From Nocardioides silvaticus (GTDB lineage Bacteria; Actinomycetota; Actinomycetes; Propionibacteriales; Nocardioidaceae), in contig NZ_QGDD01000010.1 of the NCBI RefSeq assembly GCF_003160695.1, positions 1-64,000 of the forward strand: DNA of 64,000 nucleotides, written 5' to 3'. Positions 48,850 to 61,212 of this stretch are shown here, in pieces. Both the position numbers and the translations under genes were made by a program. The notes beneath the pieces were generated by a model. It was not told the DNA's origin. It was given only the letters and a program-made list of their open reading frames with translations, and did not search any database. The first letter of the stretch is position 1; each line of letters begins with the position of its first letter.

Positions 48850-50705
48850 CACACCCACCTCGAGAACCAGATCCGGTCGAGCCACTCGCTGCTCGTCAAC
48901 AATCCGTTGGTCCAGATCGGCCAGAACCACGCGTAGTTCACCAGCACGAGCACGACGAACGCGCCGCTGACCACGACCCCGATCGTGCGCCGGGTCGACG
49001 GCAGCCGGGAGGGCCCGATCAACGTGCCGATCGAGAGCGTCAGGGCGATCACGATGAACGGCAGGATCGCGATCGCGTAGAAGTAGAAGATCGGGCGGTC
49101 GTCGTACTGCATCCAGGGCAGCCAGGTCGACAGCGTGCCGACCACAGCGACGCCGTACCTCCAGTCCCGGGCGCCGATCCACATCACCAGCGAGAACAGC
49201 AGCGCGATGCAGCCGCCCCACCAGATCATCGGTGTGCCGATCAGCAGCACCTGGCGGATGCAGTCGCTGCCCTCGGGCGCGTCGCAGTCCTCGTCCCGCG
49301 GCAGGTCCTGCTGGTCCTCCGTCAGCACCCGGTCCGCCGGCTGGATGTCGTTGGTGACGGCGACGCCGACCGGGCGGTTGATGAGCAGCCAGCTCGACGG
49401 CTTTGAGGCATAGGTGTGCTTCGAGCAGTTCAGGAAGTGCGTGTGGAAGGTGTAGACGTCCTGGTGGTAGTACCAGAGCGACCGGAGCGACTGCCAGGCC
49501 TCACCGACGCCGCTGGCGTCCTCCTCGTCGGCCGTCGGCCAGTGCTTGCTCTTGTCGAGGTCGGTGGCGATGTAGGAGTCGTCGTCCTCCGCGCAGTGCC
49601 CGTGGCCGGTGTACTGGCGGTACTGCGTCGCGCTCAGGTGCTCCTCGTACTCGCCGGCGTTGGCCAGCCAGCCGCCCCAGGTGGCGATGTAGGTGACCAG
49701 CGCGACGACGACCAGGGAGAGGAACGCGGGCACGCCGTCGACCAGCGCCGACCTCGCGACCGCCCACCGGACGCCGAAGCTGCGCCGCGCCCCCGCCGAC
49801 CAGAACCACACCAGCAGCCCGAACGCTGCGAGCGGGTAGACCGCCACCCACTTGGTGCCGGCTGCGAGACCGAAGCAGACGCCGCCGGCGACGAGCCACG
49901 GCCGCAGCAGTACGGCGCGCACCGGCCCCCAGCCGTCGTACGTCCCCTCGCCTGCGGTGGTCGAGCCGCTCTCGGTGGTCGAGCCGAAAGCGGTGGTCGA
50001 GCTTGTCGAGACCCGGGCGGCGAGCCGCCGCCGGAAGTGGTCGCGGTCGGCAATCGCGCAGTGGATCCCACAGAGGATGAAGAACGCGACGAAGATGTCG
50101 AGCAGCGCGAGCCGGGAGAGCACGAAGTGCAGCCCGTCGAACATCAGCAGCAGCCCGCCGATGCAGCCGAGCATCGTCGACCCGGTCATCCGGCGCAGCA
50201 ACCGGCACATGACCAGCACCATCAGCGCGCCCACGACGGCCGAGGCGATCCGCCACCCGAAGGGGTCCATGCCGAACGCCTTCTCGCCCAAGGCGATCAG
50301 CCACTTGCCGACCTCGGGGTGCACCGCCATCGACGGGTCACCGGTCCACACGTCGGTGACGTGCCCGGCGAGGATGTCGTCGTCGATCTTGTTCTCGGTG
50401 TTGCCGTCGACGTCGGTCAGGTAGGTCTGCGCGTACCCGTTGTTGAGCAGCGACCACGCGTCCTTGGCGTAGTAGGTCTCGTCGAACGCGAACCGCTTCG
50501 GCGTGCCGAGGTGATACATCCGCAGCGCGAAGGCCAGCAGCGTCACCGCCAGTGGCGCCAGCCAGCCCGTCACCCGCTCGGTGGGCCGCAACCCCGCCAG
50601 CACCCCCCGTGCCCGTTCGACCGCCGACGGCACCGGCCGCCCCACCGCCGTCCGCGACAACCCCGACCACCGCTCGGCGGTCTGCTCGTCCTCGGTCGCG
50701 GTCAC
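48849..50705 (-). CDS. pmt: Dolichyl/polyprenyl-phosphate-mannose protein mannosyltransferase
   Basis: This 618-residue GT39 membrane enzyme transfers mannose from polyprenyl-phosphate-mannose to Ser/Thr of exported proteins. It has about eleven helices, the catalytic acidic pair D75-E76 in RFAFDETYYAKDAWS, VHPEVGKWLI, and conserved late segments WYYHQDVYTFHTHF and PPGSWL-like SKPSSWLLINRPVG. Residues 231-254 form a Ser/Thr/Gly-rich insert derived from an 18-base DNA repeat. GTG is the start, with minus-strand TATTGT nine bases upstream. Gene order next to rsmI matches the Mycobacterium tuberculosis pmt/rsmI region. Confidence 0.9.
   Translation of the reverse strand: MTATEDEQTAERWSGLSRTAVGRPVPSAVERARGVLAGLRPTERVTGWLAPLAVTLLAFALRMYHLGTPKRFAFDETYYAKDAWSLLNNGYAQTYLTDVDGNTENKIDDDILAGHVTDVWTGDPSMAVHPEVGKWLIALGEKAFGMDPFGWRIASAVVGALMVLVMCRLLRRMTGSTMLGCIGGLLLMFDGLHFVLSRLALLDIFVAFFILCGIHCAIADRDHFRRRLAARVSTSSTTAFGSTTESGSTTAGEGTYDGWGPVRAVLLRPWLVAGGVCFGLAAGTKWVAVYPLAAFGLLVWFWSAGARRSFGVRWAVARSALVDGVPAFLSLVVVALVTYIATWGGWLANAGEYEEHLSATQYRQYTGHGHCAEDDDSYIATDLDKSKHWPTADEEDASGVGEAWQSLRSLWYYHQDVYTFHTHFLNCSKHTYASKPSSWLLINRPVGVAVTNDIQPADRVLTEDQQDLPRDEDCDAPEGSDCIRQVLLIGTPMIWWGGCIALLFSLVMWIGARDWRYGVAVVGTLSTWLPWMQYDDRPIFYFYAIAILPFIVIALTLSIGTLIGPSRLPSTRRTIGVVVSGAFVVLVLVNYAWFWPIWTNGLLTSSEWLDRIWFSRWV
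49955..50013. repeat. 18-base repeat inserted in frame within pmt
   Basis: CGGTGGTCGAGC occurs three times at 18-base spacing (49955, 49973, 49991), then runs into TTGTCGAGACC. This GTCGAG-type sequence resembles that of the repeat arrays elsewhere in the window. The length is a multiple of three and the frame stays open, adding a Ser/Thr/Gly-rich loop. Confidence 0.75.
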
Positions 50706-51146
50706 GAGCGTGAACAATACGACCCTGTCCTCGGTCGTCGAGGAGACCGAGCGCTCTGGCGCGAGGTCATGTCGAGACGTAGCGACCTCTCCGGAGGTGG
50801 TGGGGACGGCCGACGGTCGGGTTGCGGCGTCTCGATACGTCCTCGCCTGGCGGCTCGGACTACTCGACGACCGAGTGGCGGCTGGCGGTCGGGTTGCGGC
50901 GTCTCGATACGTCCTCGCCTGGCGGCTCGGACTACTCGACGACCGAGTGGCGGCTGGCGGCCGGGTTGCGGCGTCTCGATACGTCCTCGCCTGGCGGCTC
51001 GGACTACTCGACGACCGAGTGGCGGCTGGCGGTCGGGTTGCGGCGTCTCGATACGTCCTCGCCTGGCGGCTCGGACTACTCGACGACCGAGAGGTGGTCG
51101 GCGCGCTCGGACTACTCGACGACCGAGAGGCTGACAGAATCGTCGC
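50706..51146. repeat. 72-base tandem repeat array between divergent pmt and rsmI
   Basis: From about 50732 a left arm (TCGGTCGTCGAGGAGACCGA and GCGCGAGGTCATGTCGAGACG) is followed by four copies, at exact 72-base spacing (50821, 50893, 50965, 51037), of a unit holding GCGGCGTCTCGATACGTCC and GGACTACTCGACGACCGA. Then comes a shortened fifth tail to 51128. The unit has the same sequence motifs as the right arm of the 33.7-34.8 kb hairpins. No coding gene is supported here, although the 72-base period keeps frames open. The promoters of pmt and rsmI must lie at its edges. Confidence 0.85.
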
Positions 51147-51989
51147 GTGACCTCTGCGGGCGTGCTGGTGCTGGCGGCGACGCCGATCGGGCGGGTGGGG
51201 GATGCGCCGCCGCGACTGGCGGAGGAGCTCGCGGGGGCGGACGTGGTGGCGGCGGAGGACACCCGGCGGCTGAAGCGGCTGGCCTCCGAGCTCGGGGTCG
51301 AGGTCGGCGGGCGCGTGGTGTCGTACTTCGAGGGCAACGAGGCGGCGCGGACGCCGCAGCTGCTCGAGGCGCTGGAGGCGGGGCAGCGTGTGGTGCTGGT
51401 GACCGACGCCGGGATGCCGTCGGTGTCGGACCCGGGCTATCGGCTGGTGGCGGCGGCGGTGGGCGCCGACGTCCACGTCACCGCGGTGCCGGGCCCGAGT
51501 GCGGTGCTGACCGCGCTGGCCGTGTCCGGCCTGCCCGTCGACCGGTTCTGCTTCGAGGGCTTCCTGCCGCGCAAGGCGGGGGAGCGCGGGCGCCGGCTCG
51601 CCGAGCTGGCGACCGAGCCGCGCACGATGGTGTTCTTCGAGTCCCCGCACCGCACCGCGGCCACCCTCGCGGCGATGGCCGAGGCCTTCGGCGCCGACCG
51701 GCCCGCGGCGGTCTGCCGGGAGCTGACCAAGACCTACGAGGAGGTACGACGAGGCCCGCTCGCCGAGCTCGCCGACTGGGCCGTCGAGGGCGTCCGGGGC
51801 GAGATCACCCTCGTCGTCGCCGGCGCGCTACCGGCGACCCGCAACACTGATCCGGAGAGCCTGCGTGCTGCGGTGGACCAGCTCGTCGAGGACGGGATGA
51901 GCCGCAAGGACGCGGTGGCCGACGTTGCCCGGACGACCGGACTTCCGAAGCGGGAGGTCTACCAGGTGGTGCACACAGATGACGACTGA
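51147..51989 (+). CDS. rsmI: 16S rRNA C1402 2'-O-methyltransferase
   Basis: This 280-residue SPOUT-unrelated tetrapyrrole-methylase-fold enzyme methylates the ribose of C1402 in 16S rRNA near the P site. Signature segments are [16 protein letters not shown] (8-23), [40 protein letters not shown] and [12 protein letters not shown]. The GTG is the first codon past the repeat array, so the promoter may lie within the repeat's last part. Its 3' end overlaps the hydrolase gene by eleven bases, starting a long operon. Confidence 0.93.
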   Translation: MTSAGVLVLAATPIGRVGDAPPRLAEELAGADVVAAEDTRRLKRLASELGVEVGGRVVSYFEGNEAARTPQLLEALEAGQRVVLVTDAGMPSVSDPGYRLVAAAVGADVHVTAVPGPSAVLTALAVSGLPVDRFCFEGFLPRKAGERGRRLAELATEPRTMVFFESPHRTAATLAAMAEAFGADRPAAVCRELTKTYEEVRRGPLAELADWAVEGVRGEITLVVAGALPATRNTDPESLRAAVDQLVEDGMSRKDAVADVARTTGLPKREVYQVVHTDDD

Positions 51990-52827
51990 GCAGGCCCGCA
52001 CGCGGATCAGTGCCGTCGAGCGCGAGGGGCTGGTGTTCGACGTGCTGGACGACGGCCCGGTCGACGGCGAGCCGGTCGTGCTGCTGCACGGCTGGCCCGA
52101 GCGGGCGACCGTGTGGCGGGACGTGGCACCGCTGCTGCACGCGGCGGGCTACCGCACGCTCGCCATGGACCGGCGCGGGTTCGCGCCGGGCGCCCGCCCC
52201 GAGCGCCGCCGCGACTACCGGCTGCCCGCCCTGGCGGCCGACGTCGCCGCGCTGATCGACGAGATCGGGGGCAGCGTCCACGTCGTCGGTCACGACTGGG
52301 GCGCCGCGACCGCCTGGATGACCGCGGGCACCTACCCCGACCGCGTCCGCACCCTCACCGCGGTCTCGGTGGCCCACCCGGCGTCGTTCCTCAAGGCGAT
52401 GGTGCGCTCCGACCAGGGCCTGCGGTCCTGGTACATGCTGCTCTTCAACCTGCCCTACCTCCCCGAGGCGCTGATCCGCCGCGGCTGGGCCGAGCCGCTG
52501 CTCCGTCGGGCCGGCATGGACGCCGACGGCGTCGACCGCTTCCGCAGCGAGATCGTGGAGGACGGCGGCTTGTCGGCGTCGTTGGGCTGCTACCGGGCGA
52601 TGTTCCTGGGCGACCCGCGCGACGTGCGGTTCCGCGTCTCGGCGCCGACGACGATGGTGTGGAGCACCGGCGACGCCGCGCTCGCCCGCTGGGGTGCCGA
52701 GCACAGCGAGGAGTGGGTCGACGCGCCGTTCGAGCTGGTCGTCCTCGACGGCGTCTCCCACTGGATCCCCACCGAGGCGCCCGAGGCGCTGGCCGAGGCG
52801 ATCCTCGAGCGCGTCGCCGGCGGATGA
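51979..52827 (+). CDS. Alpha/beta hydrolase, epoxide-hydrolase-like
   Basis: This 282-residue enzyme has the oxyanion motif HGWPE (37-41), nucleophile D106 in [12 protein letters not shown] (an Asp, as in epoxide hydrolases and haloalkane dehalogenases, not Ser), a cap region, and a late His in [11 protein letters not shown]. The HGxP plus Asp nucleophile argues for epoxide hydrolase. It overlaps rsmI and precedes tatD by 12 bases. Other actinobacteria usually lack it at this point of the operon, so it may be a lineage insertion. Confidence 0.85.
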   Translation: MTTEQARTRISAVEREGLVFDVLDDGPVDGEPVVLLHGWPERATVWRDVAPLLHAAGYRTLAMDRRGFAPGARPERRRDYRLPALAADVAALIDEIGGSVHVVGHDWGAATAWMTAGTYPDRVRTLTAVSVAHPASFLKAMVRSDQGLRSWYMLLFNLPYLPEALIRRGWAEPLLRRAGMDADGVDRFRSEIVEDGGLSASLGCYRAMFLGDPRDVRFRVSAPTTMVWSTGDAALARWGAEHSEEWVDAPFELVVLDGVSHWIPTEAPEALAEAILERVAGG

Positions 52828-52839
52828 CAGGCTGACCGG

Positions 52840-53688
52840 GTGACCGAGCCCGACCTCCCGCCCGCACCGGAGCCGCTGCCACACCCCGTCGTCGACAACC
52901 ACTGCCACCTCGACATCGCCCGCGGCCCGGCCGGCACCGCGCCGTTCGACGCCCGCGAGGCGATCGACGCGGCCGCCGCCGTCGGCGTGCGACGCATCGT
53001 GCAGATCGGCTGCGACCTGCGCGGCGCCGCCTGGGCTGTCGAGGCAGCCCAGGAGCACCCCGAGCTGGTCGCCGGCGTGGCGCTGCACCCCAACGAGGCG
53101 CCACGGCTCGAGGAGGCCGGCGAGCTCGATGCCGCTCTCGACACCATCGCCGCGCTCGCCGCCTCGCACCCGCGGGTGCGGGCCGTGGGGGAGACCGGCC
53201 TCGACCACTTCCGGACCGGGCCCGAGGGCCGGGCGGCGCAGGTGCGGTCGTTCGCCGCCCACATCGAGCTCGCGAAGCGGCTCGACAAGACGCTCGTCAT
53301 CCACGACCGCGACGCGCACCAGGAGGTGCTCGACGTGCTCGACGCCGAGGGCGCGCCGGACCGCTGGGTCATGCACTGCTTCTCCGGCGACGCCGACTTC
53401 GCCCGCGCGTGCCTCGATCGCGGCGCCTACCTCTCCTTCGCCGGCACGGTGACGTTCAAGAACGCGGCGCCGCTGCGCAACGCGCTCGTCGTGACCCCCC
53501 GTGACCGGATCCTGGTCGAGACCGACGCGCCGTACCTCACCCCGCACCCCTACCGCGGCCGCACCAACGCCTCCTACCTCGTGCCGCTGACGATGCGCAC
53601 CATGGCCGAGGTCCGCGGCGAGGACCTCGGCGAGCTCTGCGCGGCCGTCGACACGAACACCGAGACCGCTTTCGGAGGCGGCTGGTAA
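52840..53688 (+). CDS. tatD: TatD-family metal-dependent deoxyribonuclease
   Basis: This 282-residue TIM-barrel hydrolase has metal ligands in VVDNHCHLDI (H21, H23), AVGETGLDHF (Glu), VIHDRDAH (His), MHCFSGD (His) and LVETDAPYL (Asp). TatD enzymes act as 3'-5' exonucleases in DNA repair and quality control. The usual GETGLDYH reads GETGLDHF, a mild variant. GTG is the start, twelve bases after the hydrolase stop. Its position just before rpfB-ksgA-ispE matches other actinobacteria. Confidence 0.9.
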   Translation: MTEPDLPPAPEPLPHPVVDNHCHLDIARGPAGTAPFDAREAIDAAAAVGVRRIVQIGCDLRGAAWAVEAAQEHPELVAGVALHPNEAPRLEEAGELDAALDTIAALAASHPRVRAVGETGLDHFRTGPEGRAAQVRSFAAHIELAKRLDKTLVIHDRDAHQEVLDVLDAEGAPDRWVMHCFSGDADFARACLDRGAYLSFAGTVTFKNAAPLRNALVVTPRDRILVETDAPYLTPHPYRGRTNASYLVPLTMRTMAEVRGEDLGELCAAVDTNTETAFGGGW

Positions 53689-55150
<1,462 letters not shown>

Positions 55151-55179
55151 CGCACTGCTGAGGCACTAGCCTCCTTCGC

Positions 55180-56061
55180 ATGAACACCTCCGCCGGTCCC
55201 GAGCGGTCGATCAGACTCCTGGGGCCGGCGGAGGTGCGTTCGCTCGCGGCGGCGCTCGACATCCGGCCGACCAAGCAGCGCGGCCAGAACTTCGTGATCG
55301 ACGCCAACACCGTGCGCCGGATCGTCCGCGAGTCCGGGGTCACCGGCGACGACGTCGTCGTCGAGGTCGGACCCGGGCTCGGCTCGCTGACGCTCGCGCT
55401 GCTGGAGACCGGTGCCTCGGTCACCGCGGTCGAGGTCGACCCCGTCCTGGCCGAGGCGCTGCCGGGCACGATCGCCGAGTTCGCGCCGGACGAGACCGAC
55501 CGCGTGCGCGTCGTACTCGCTGACGCGCTGCAGGTCACCGACCTCCCCGGGCCTGCGCCGACCGCGCTGGTCGCGAACCTGCCCTACAACGTCTCCGTGC
55601 CGGTGCTGCTGCACCTGCTCGCGCTGCTGCCGACGCTCGAGCACGGACTGGTGATGGTGCAAGCAGAGGTCGCCGACCGGCTCGCAGCCCCGCCCGGCTC
55701 GAAGACCTACGGCGTGCCGTCGGTCAAGGCCGCCTGGTACGCCGACGTACGACGCGCCGGCGCGATCGGGCGCAACGTCTTCTGGCCCGCGCCGAACGTC
55801 GACTCCGGGCTGGTCGCCTGGACCCGGCGGGACCCGCCGACCACCACGGTCAGCCGCGAGCAGGTGTTCGCGGTCGTCGACGCCGCGTTCTCCCAGCGCC
55901 GCAAGGCCCTGCGCGGCGTGCTGCGCGGGCTGGCCGGCTCCGGCGAGGCCGCCGAGGCGGCGCTGGTGGCTGCCGGCATCGACCCGCTGGCGCGGGGCGA
56001 GTCGCTGACGGTCGACCAGTTCGTGCGGATCGCCGAGGAGTTGGCAGGATCGGTTCCGTGA
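55180..56061 (+). CDS. ksgA: 16S rRNA dimethyladenosine transferase
   Basis: This 293-residue enzyme dimethylates A1518 and A1519 in 16S rRNA during late small-subunit assembly. It has motif [14 protein letters not shown], motif [16 protein letters not shown] (61-75), acidic EVDPVL and the catalytic [11 protein letters not shown] (133-143). The C-terminal domain contains [18 protein letters not shown], an RNA-contacting helix. It overlaps ispE as GTGA, as in Mycobacterium tuberculosis, so these are translated together. Confidence 0.96.
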   Translation: MNTSAGPERSIRLLGPAEVRSLAAALDIRPTKQRGQNFVIDANTVRRIVRESGVTGDDVVVEVGPGLGSLTLALLETGASVTAVEVDPVLAEALPGTIAEFAPDETDRVRVVLADALQVTDLPGPAPTALVANLPYNVSVPVLLHLLALLPTLEHGLVMVQAEVADRLAAPPGSKTYGVPSVKAAWYADVRRAGAIGRNVFWPAPNVDSGLVAWTRRDPPTTTVSREQVFAVVDAAFSQRRKALRGVLRGLAGSGEAAEAALVAAGIDPLARGESLTVDQFVRIAEELAGSVP

Positions 56062-56992
56062 GTGCTGCGCTGTTGCCCGATCCGGTGTCGGTGACCGTGC
56101 GCGCGCCCGCCAAGATCAACGTCTACCTGGGCGTCGGCAAGCCCCGGCCCGACGGTTTCCACCCGCTCGAGACCGTCTACCAGGCCGTGTCGCTCTACGA
56201 CGACGTCACGGTCACCAGCGCCGATGAGTGGTCGGTGACCACGGTCGTCGACGTGCCGCACGTCGACGGGAGCTCGGTGCCCGACGACGAGACCAACATC
56301 GCGATCCGCGCCGGCAAGGCGCTGGCGGCGCACCACCGGCTCGATGACCGCGCGGCGGCGATCGAGGTCCGCAAGAGCATCCCGGTCGCCGGCGGGATGG
56401 CCGGCGGCTCCGCCGACGCTGCCGCGACGCTGGTCGCCCTCGACCGGCTGTGGAACCTCGACACCTCCGACGACGAGCTGCTCGCCCTCGCGGCCGGGCT
56501 CGGCTCCGACGTACCGTTCGCGCTCGTCGGCGGCACCGCCACCGGCACCGGTCGTGGCGAGGTCGTCACCCGGGTCGAGGACAACGGCGCCTGGTGGTGG
56601 GTCGTGGTCTTCGACGACGAGGGCCTGTCGACGCCGTCGGTCTACGGCGCCTACGACCTGCTCGAGGGCGGCGGCCACGACTACCGGATCCGCCCGCAGA
56701 TGCTCGAGGCGATGCGCACCCCGCACCGCGGTGTCGAGATCATGGTCCACCTCTACAACGACCTCGAGGACGCGGCCTTCTCGCTGCGACCCGAGCTGCA
56801 GACCGTCGCCGAGGTGGCGCTGGAGTGCGGTGCGGTCTACTCCCTGATGTCCGGCTCCGGTCCGACGATCCTCGCTCTGGCCGACGGCGCCGACGACGCC
56901 CGCGCGATCGCCGGCCGGCTCGCCGAGCGCGGCTACGAGCGGACGACCGTCGTGCACGGCCCGGTCGCCGGCGCGCACGTGGTGGCCTATTC

Positions 56993-56996
<4 letters not shown>
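56058..56996 (+). CDS. ispE: 4-diphosphocytidyl-2-C-methyl-D-erythritol kinase
   Basis: This 312-residue GHMP kinase of the methylerythritol-phosphate route phosphorylates CDP-ME toward isoprenoid precursors. Evidence includes N-terminal [20 protein letters not shown] (17-36), the GHMP ATP loop [17 protein letters not shown] (about 111-127) and the C-terminal [16 protein letters not shown] is the start. Its stop overlaps the ABC-F gene by four bases (ATGA). The product feeds polyprenyl-phosphate carriers that the nearby mannosyltransferase also uses. Confidence 0.96.
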
Positions 56997-58834
<1,838 letters not shown>

Positions 58835-58863
58835 GGCGGGTCCGGCCGGACGTCCTCGAGGTG

Positions 58864-58926
58864 GATAGTCCCTGACGAAAAGCACCCGGAATCGTCCGTT
58901 CGAGGTGCTTTTCGTCAGGGACTATC
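58864..58926. terminator. 23-base perfect inverted repeat between convergent genes
   Basis: GATAGTCCCTGACGAAAAGC plus ACC is exactly complemented by GGT plus GCTTTTCGTCAGGGACTATC after a 17-base loop. It sits between the ABC-F gene and the convergent MarR gene, and can work as a bidirectional terminator. The length and perfection of the arms are more than a terminator needs. Confidence 0.7.
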
Positions 58927-58944
58927 GCCCCCAGCCGACCAGGC

Positions 58945-59439
58945 TCAGTCGGCGAACGGCACCAACAGCTGGCGGAGCAGGCCGGCCAGCACCTTCTGGT
59001 CGGAGGCGGAGAGGTCGGCGAGCAGCTCGCGCTCGGCGTCGAGGAGGGCGGAGAAGGCGCCGTCGACGGCGTCCTTGCCCTCGGGGGTGAGCCGCACCAG
59101 CACGCCGCGGCGGTCGGACGGGTCGGGGTGGCGCTCGACGAGGCCGCGGGCGGCGAGCCGGTCGACCCGGTTGGTCATGGTGCCGCTGGTCACGAGGGTC
59201 TCGCGGAGCAGTCGCCCCGGCGACAGCTCGTACGGCGTGCCGGCCCGGCGCAGCGCGGCCAGCACGTCGAACTCCCACGGCTCGATGTCGTGAGCGGTGA
59301 ACGCCGCGCGGCGGGCGCGGTCGACGTGGTGGCCGAGCCGGGAGATCCGGCTGAAGACGGCGACCGGCCCGAGGTCGAGGTCGTCGCGCTCGCGCGCCCA
59401 CGCCTCGAGCAGCGCATCGACCTCGTCGCGTCCCGCCAT
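58945..59439 (-). CDS. MarR-family transcriptional regulator
   Basis: This 164-residue regulator has a winged helix with RETLVTSGTMTNRVDRLAARGL and the wing DPSDRRGVLVRLTPEG, with flanking dimerisation helices. The start is the ATG reading MAGRDEVD. In-frame codons upstream would cross the operator palindrome. MarR proteins respond to small phenolic or oxidising molecules. It is divergent from an alpha/beta-hydrolase gene with a perfect 16-base palindrome between, likely the site of joint control. Confidence 0.86.
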   Translation of the reverse strand: MAGRDEVDALLEAWARERDDLDLGPVAVFSRISRLGHHVDRARRAAFTAHDIEPWEFDVLAALRRAGTPYELSPGRLLRETLVTSGTMTNRVDRLAARGLVERHPDPSDRRGVLVRLTPEGKDAVDGAFSALLDAERELLADLSASDQKVLAGLLRQLLVPFAD

Positions 59440-59467
59440 GACAGGCACGATACCGGACCTGTCGAGA

Positions 59468-59483
59468 ATCTTGACGTCAAGAT
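59468..59483. promoter_or_regulatory. MarR-type operator
   Basis: ATCTTGACGTCAAGAT is a perfect 16-base palindrome with a TTGACGTCAA core between the divergent MarR and hydrolase genes. MarR boxes commonly have such TTGNNNNCAA cores. It lies 29 bases from the MarR start and about 15 from the hydrolase start. Confidence 0.65.
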
Positions 59484-59497
59484 AACTGCGGCCTAGG

Positions 59498-60439
59498 GTG
59501 GGCGACGTGGACCAGCTCACCACCGACCTCGACCAGCTCCGGCTCGCGTCCCTGGCCTGGGGCCCGGTCCACGACCCGACGGCGCCGCTCGCCGTGCTGC
59601 TTCACGGCTTCCCCGACACCGCCCACACCTGGCGCCACCTCGGCGCGGCCCTCGCCGGAGCCGGCTACCGCGTGGTCGCGCCGTTCACCCGCGGCTACGG
59701 ACCGTCCGGCTTCCCGGCCGACGGCAGCTACCACGTCCCCGCCCTGATGAGCGACGCGCTCGAGCTGCACGCCGCCCTCGGCGGCGACGAGCGCGCCGTG
59801 CTCGTCGGTCACGACTGGGGCGCCATCACCGCCAACGGCATCGGGGCGTACGACGCAAGCCCGTTCCGCCGGGTCGTCTCCCTCGCCGTACCGCCGTTCG
59901 AGGCGATGAACCCCCGCCCCGGCGACATCGGCCGCTGGGCGCGGATCCTGCCCCGCCAGGCGCTGCTGAGCTGGTACACCGTCTACAACCAGCTCCCCGG
60001 CCTTCCCGAGCGGCGGTTCGACGACTACGTCGCGCGGTTGTGGAGCCGCTGGTCGCCCGGGTACGACGCCGCCGATGACCTCGCGCACCTCGCCAGCTCG
60101 CTCCCGACCAGCGAGCACCGGTCGGCCGTGCTCGGCTACTACCGCGCCGCGGTCCGGCCGTGGCAGGTCCCGTCCCGCTACCGCCACCTCGGCCGCGCGG
60201 CGATCGGCATGCCGCGGGTGCCGTTCCTCTTTCTGCACGGCGCCGACGACGGCTGCCTCGACCCGCGCTGGGCGGCCCAGGTGAGCGGCCGCCTCGACGG
60301 CGTCCGCGGCAGCCGCGTCGCGGTGGTCGCCGACGCCGGCCACTTCCTGCAGCTCGAGCGGCCCGCCGTGGTCAACGCCCTGATCGTCGAGTTCCTCGCC
60401 GAGCTCGACGGCACCGATGGCACGGAGGAGGCCGGATGA
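59498..60439 (+). CDS. Alpha/beta hydrolase, epoxide-hydrolase/dehalogenase-like
   Basis: This 313-residue hydrolase has the oxyanion motif HGFPD, nucleophile Asp in LVGHDWGAITANGIG, acidic FLHGADDGCLD, and catalytic His in VADAGHFLQLERP. As in epoxide hydrolases, the nucleophile is Asp. GTG at this position or nine bases on (GTGGACCAG) may be the start, and with GATAACT just upstream the transcript could be leaderless. It overlaps the methyltransferase gene by four bases. Regulation by the divergent MarR protein is likely. Confidence 0.85.
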   Translation: MGDVDQLTTDLDQLRLASLAWGPVHDPTAPLAVLLHGFPDTAHTWRHLGAALAGAGYRVVAPFTRGYGPSGFPADGSYHVPALMSDALELHAALGGDERAVLVGHDWGAITANGIGAYDASPFRRVVSLAVPPFEAMNPRPGDIGRWARILPRQALLSWYTVYNQLPGLPERRFDDYVARLWSRWSPGYDAADDLAHLASSLPTSEHRSAVLGYYRAAVRPWQVPSRYRHLGRAAIGMPRVPFLFLHGADDGCLDPRWAAQVSGRLDGVRGSRVAVVADAGHFLQLERPAVVNALIVEFLAELDGTDGTEEAG

Positions 60440-61212
60440 GCCACACCTGGGACCCCGACCGCTACCTGACGTACGCCGACGAGCGCGGCCGGCCGTTCGT
60501 CGACCTGATCACCCGGATCGACGCCCACGACCCGACCACCGTCGTCGACCTCGGCTGCGGCCCGGGCAACCTCACCGCGCTGCTGGCCGAGCGGTGGCCC
60601 GGCGCCGCGGTCTCCGGGGTCGACAGCAGCCCGGAGATGATCGCGAAGGCGGGGACCACCATCGCCGGTGTCGACTTCGCGGTCGGCGACGTCCGCGACT
60701 GGGTCGCGCCCGACGGCGGCGTCGACGTGCTCGTCTCCAACGCCACCCTGCAGTGGCTGCCCGACCACCTCGAGCTGCTGCCGCGCCTCGTCGACCAGGT
60801 CCGCCCGGGCGGCTGGTTCGCGTTCCAGGTGCCGGGCAACTTCGACGAGCCCAGCCACACGATCCGCACCGAGCTCGCAGCGCAGGAGCCGTACGTCGCG
60901 CACACCGCCGGCGCCGCCGTACCGTCGTCGTACGACGCCGCGACCTACCTCCGCGCGCTCCAGGACCTCGGGTGCGAGGTGGATGCGTGGGAGACGACGT
61001 ACCTCCACGTGCTGCGCGGCGAGGACCCCGTGTTCACCTGGGTGTCCGGCACGGGTGCCCGGCCGACGCTGCAGGCGCTGCCGGACGGTCTGCGCCTCGA
61101 GTTCGAGGGGGAGCTCAAGGAACGCCTGCGCGCGGCATATCCAGACGACGGCCGGGGGGTCGTCCTGCCGTTCCGCAGGATCTTCGCCGTCGCGAGGAGA
61201 GCCGAGATATGA
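60436..61212 (+). CDS. tam: Trans-aconitate 2-methyltransferase-like enzyme
   Basis: This 258-residue SAM-dependent methyltransferase has motif I VVDLGCGPGNLTALLAER, then GVDSSPEM, VSNATLQWLPDH, and RPGGWFAFQVPGN, the block that defines the Tam group. Tam esterifies trans-aconitate, which would otherwise inhibit aconitase. The C-terminal region with SGTGARPTLQALPDG is also typical. The ATGA overlap makes it second in the MarR-controlled pair. Annotation to Tam is by family resemblance; activity on other acids is possible. Confidence 0.85.
   Translation: MSHTWDPDRYLTYADERGRPFVDLITRIDAHDPTTVVDLGCGPGNLTALLAERWPGAAVSGVDSSPEMIAKAGTTIAGVDFAVGDVRDWVAPDGGVDVLVSNATLQWLPDHLELLPRLVDQVRPGGWFAFQVPGNFDEPSHTIRTELAAQEPYVAHTAGAAVPSSYDAATYLRALQDLGCEVDAWETTYLHVLRGEDPVFTWVSGTGARPTLQALPDGLRLEFEGELKERLRAAYPDDGRGVVLPFRRIFAVARRAEI

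Noticed and set aside
50821-51108. 72-base array considered as CRISPR or as a repeat-protein gene
   Set aside because: Units are nearly identical throughout with no variable spacers, and the encoded peptides differ between frames without start signals or family similarity.
49416-51134. Long plus-strand open frame across pmt and the 72-base repeats
   Set aside because: It is antisense to pmt and stays open only because GC-rich DNA lacks stops and the repeat period is divisible by three. The residues are low-complexity and Arg/Gly-rich.
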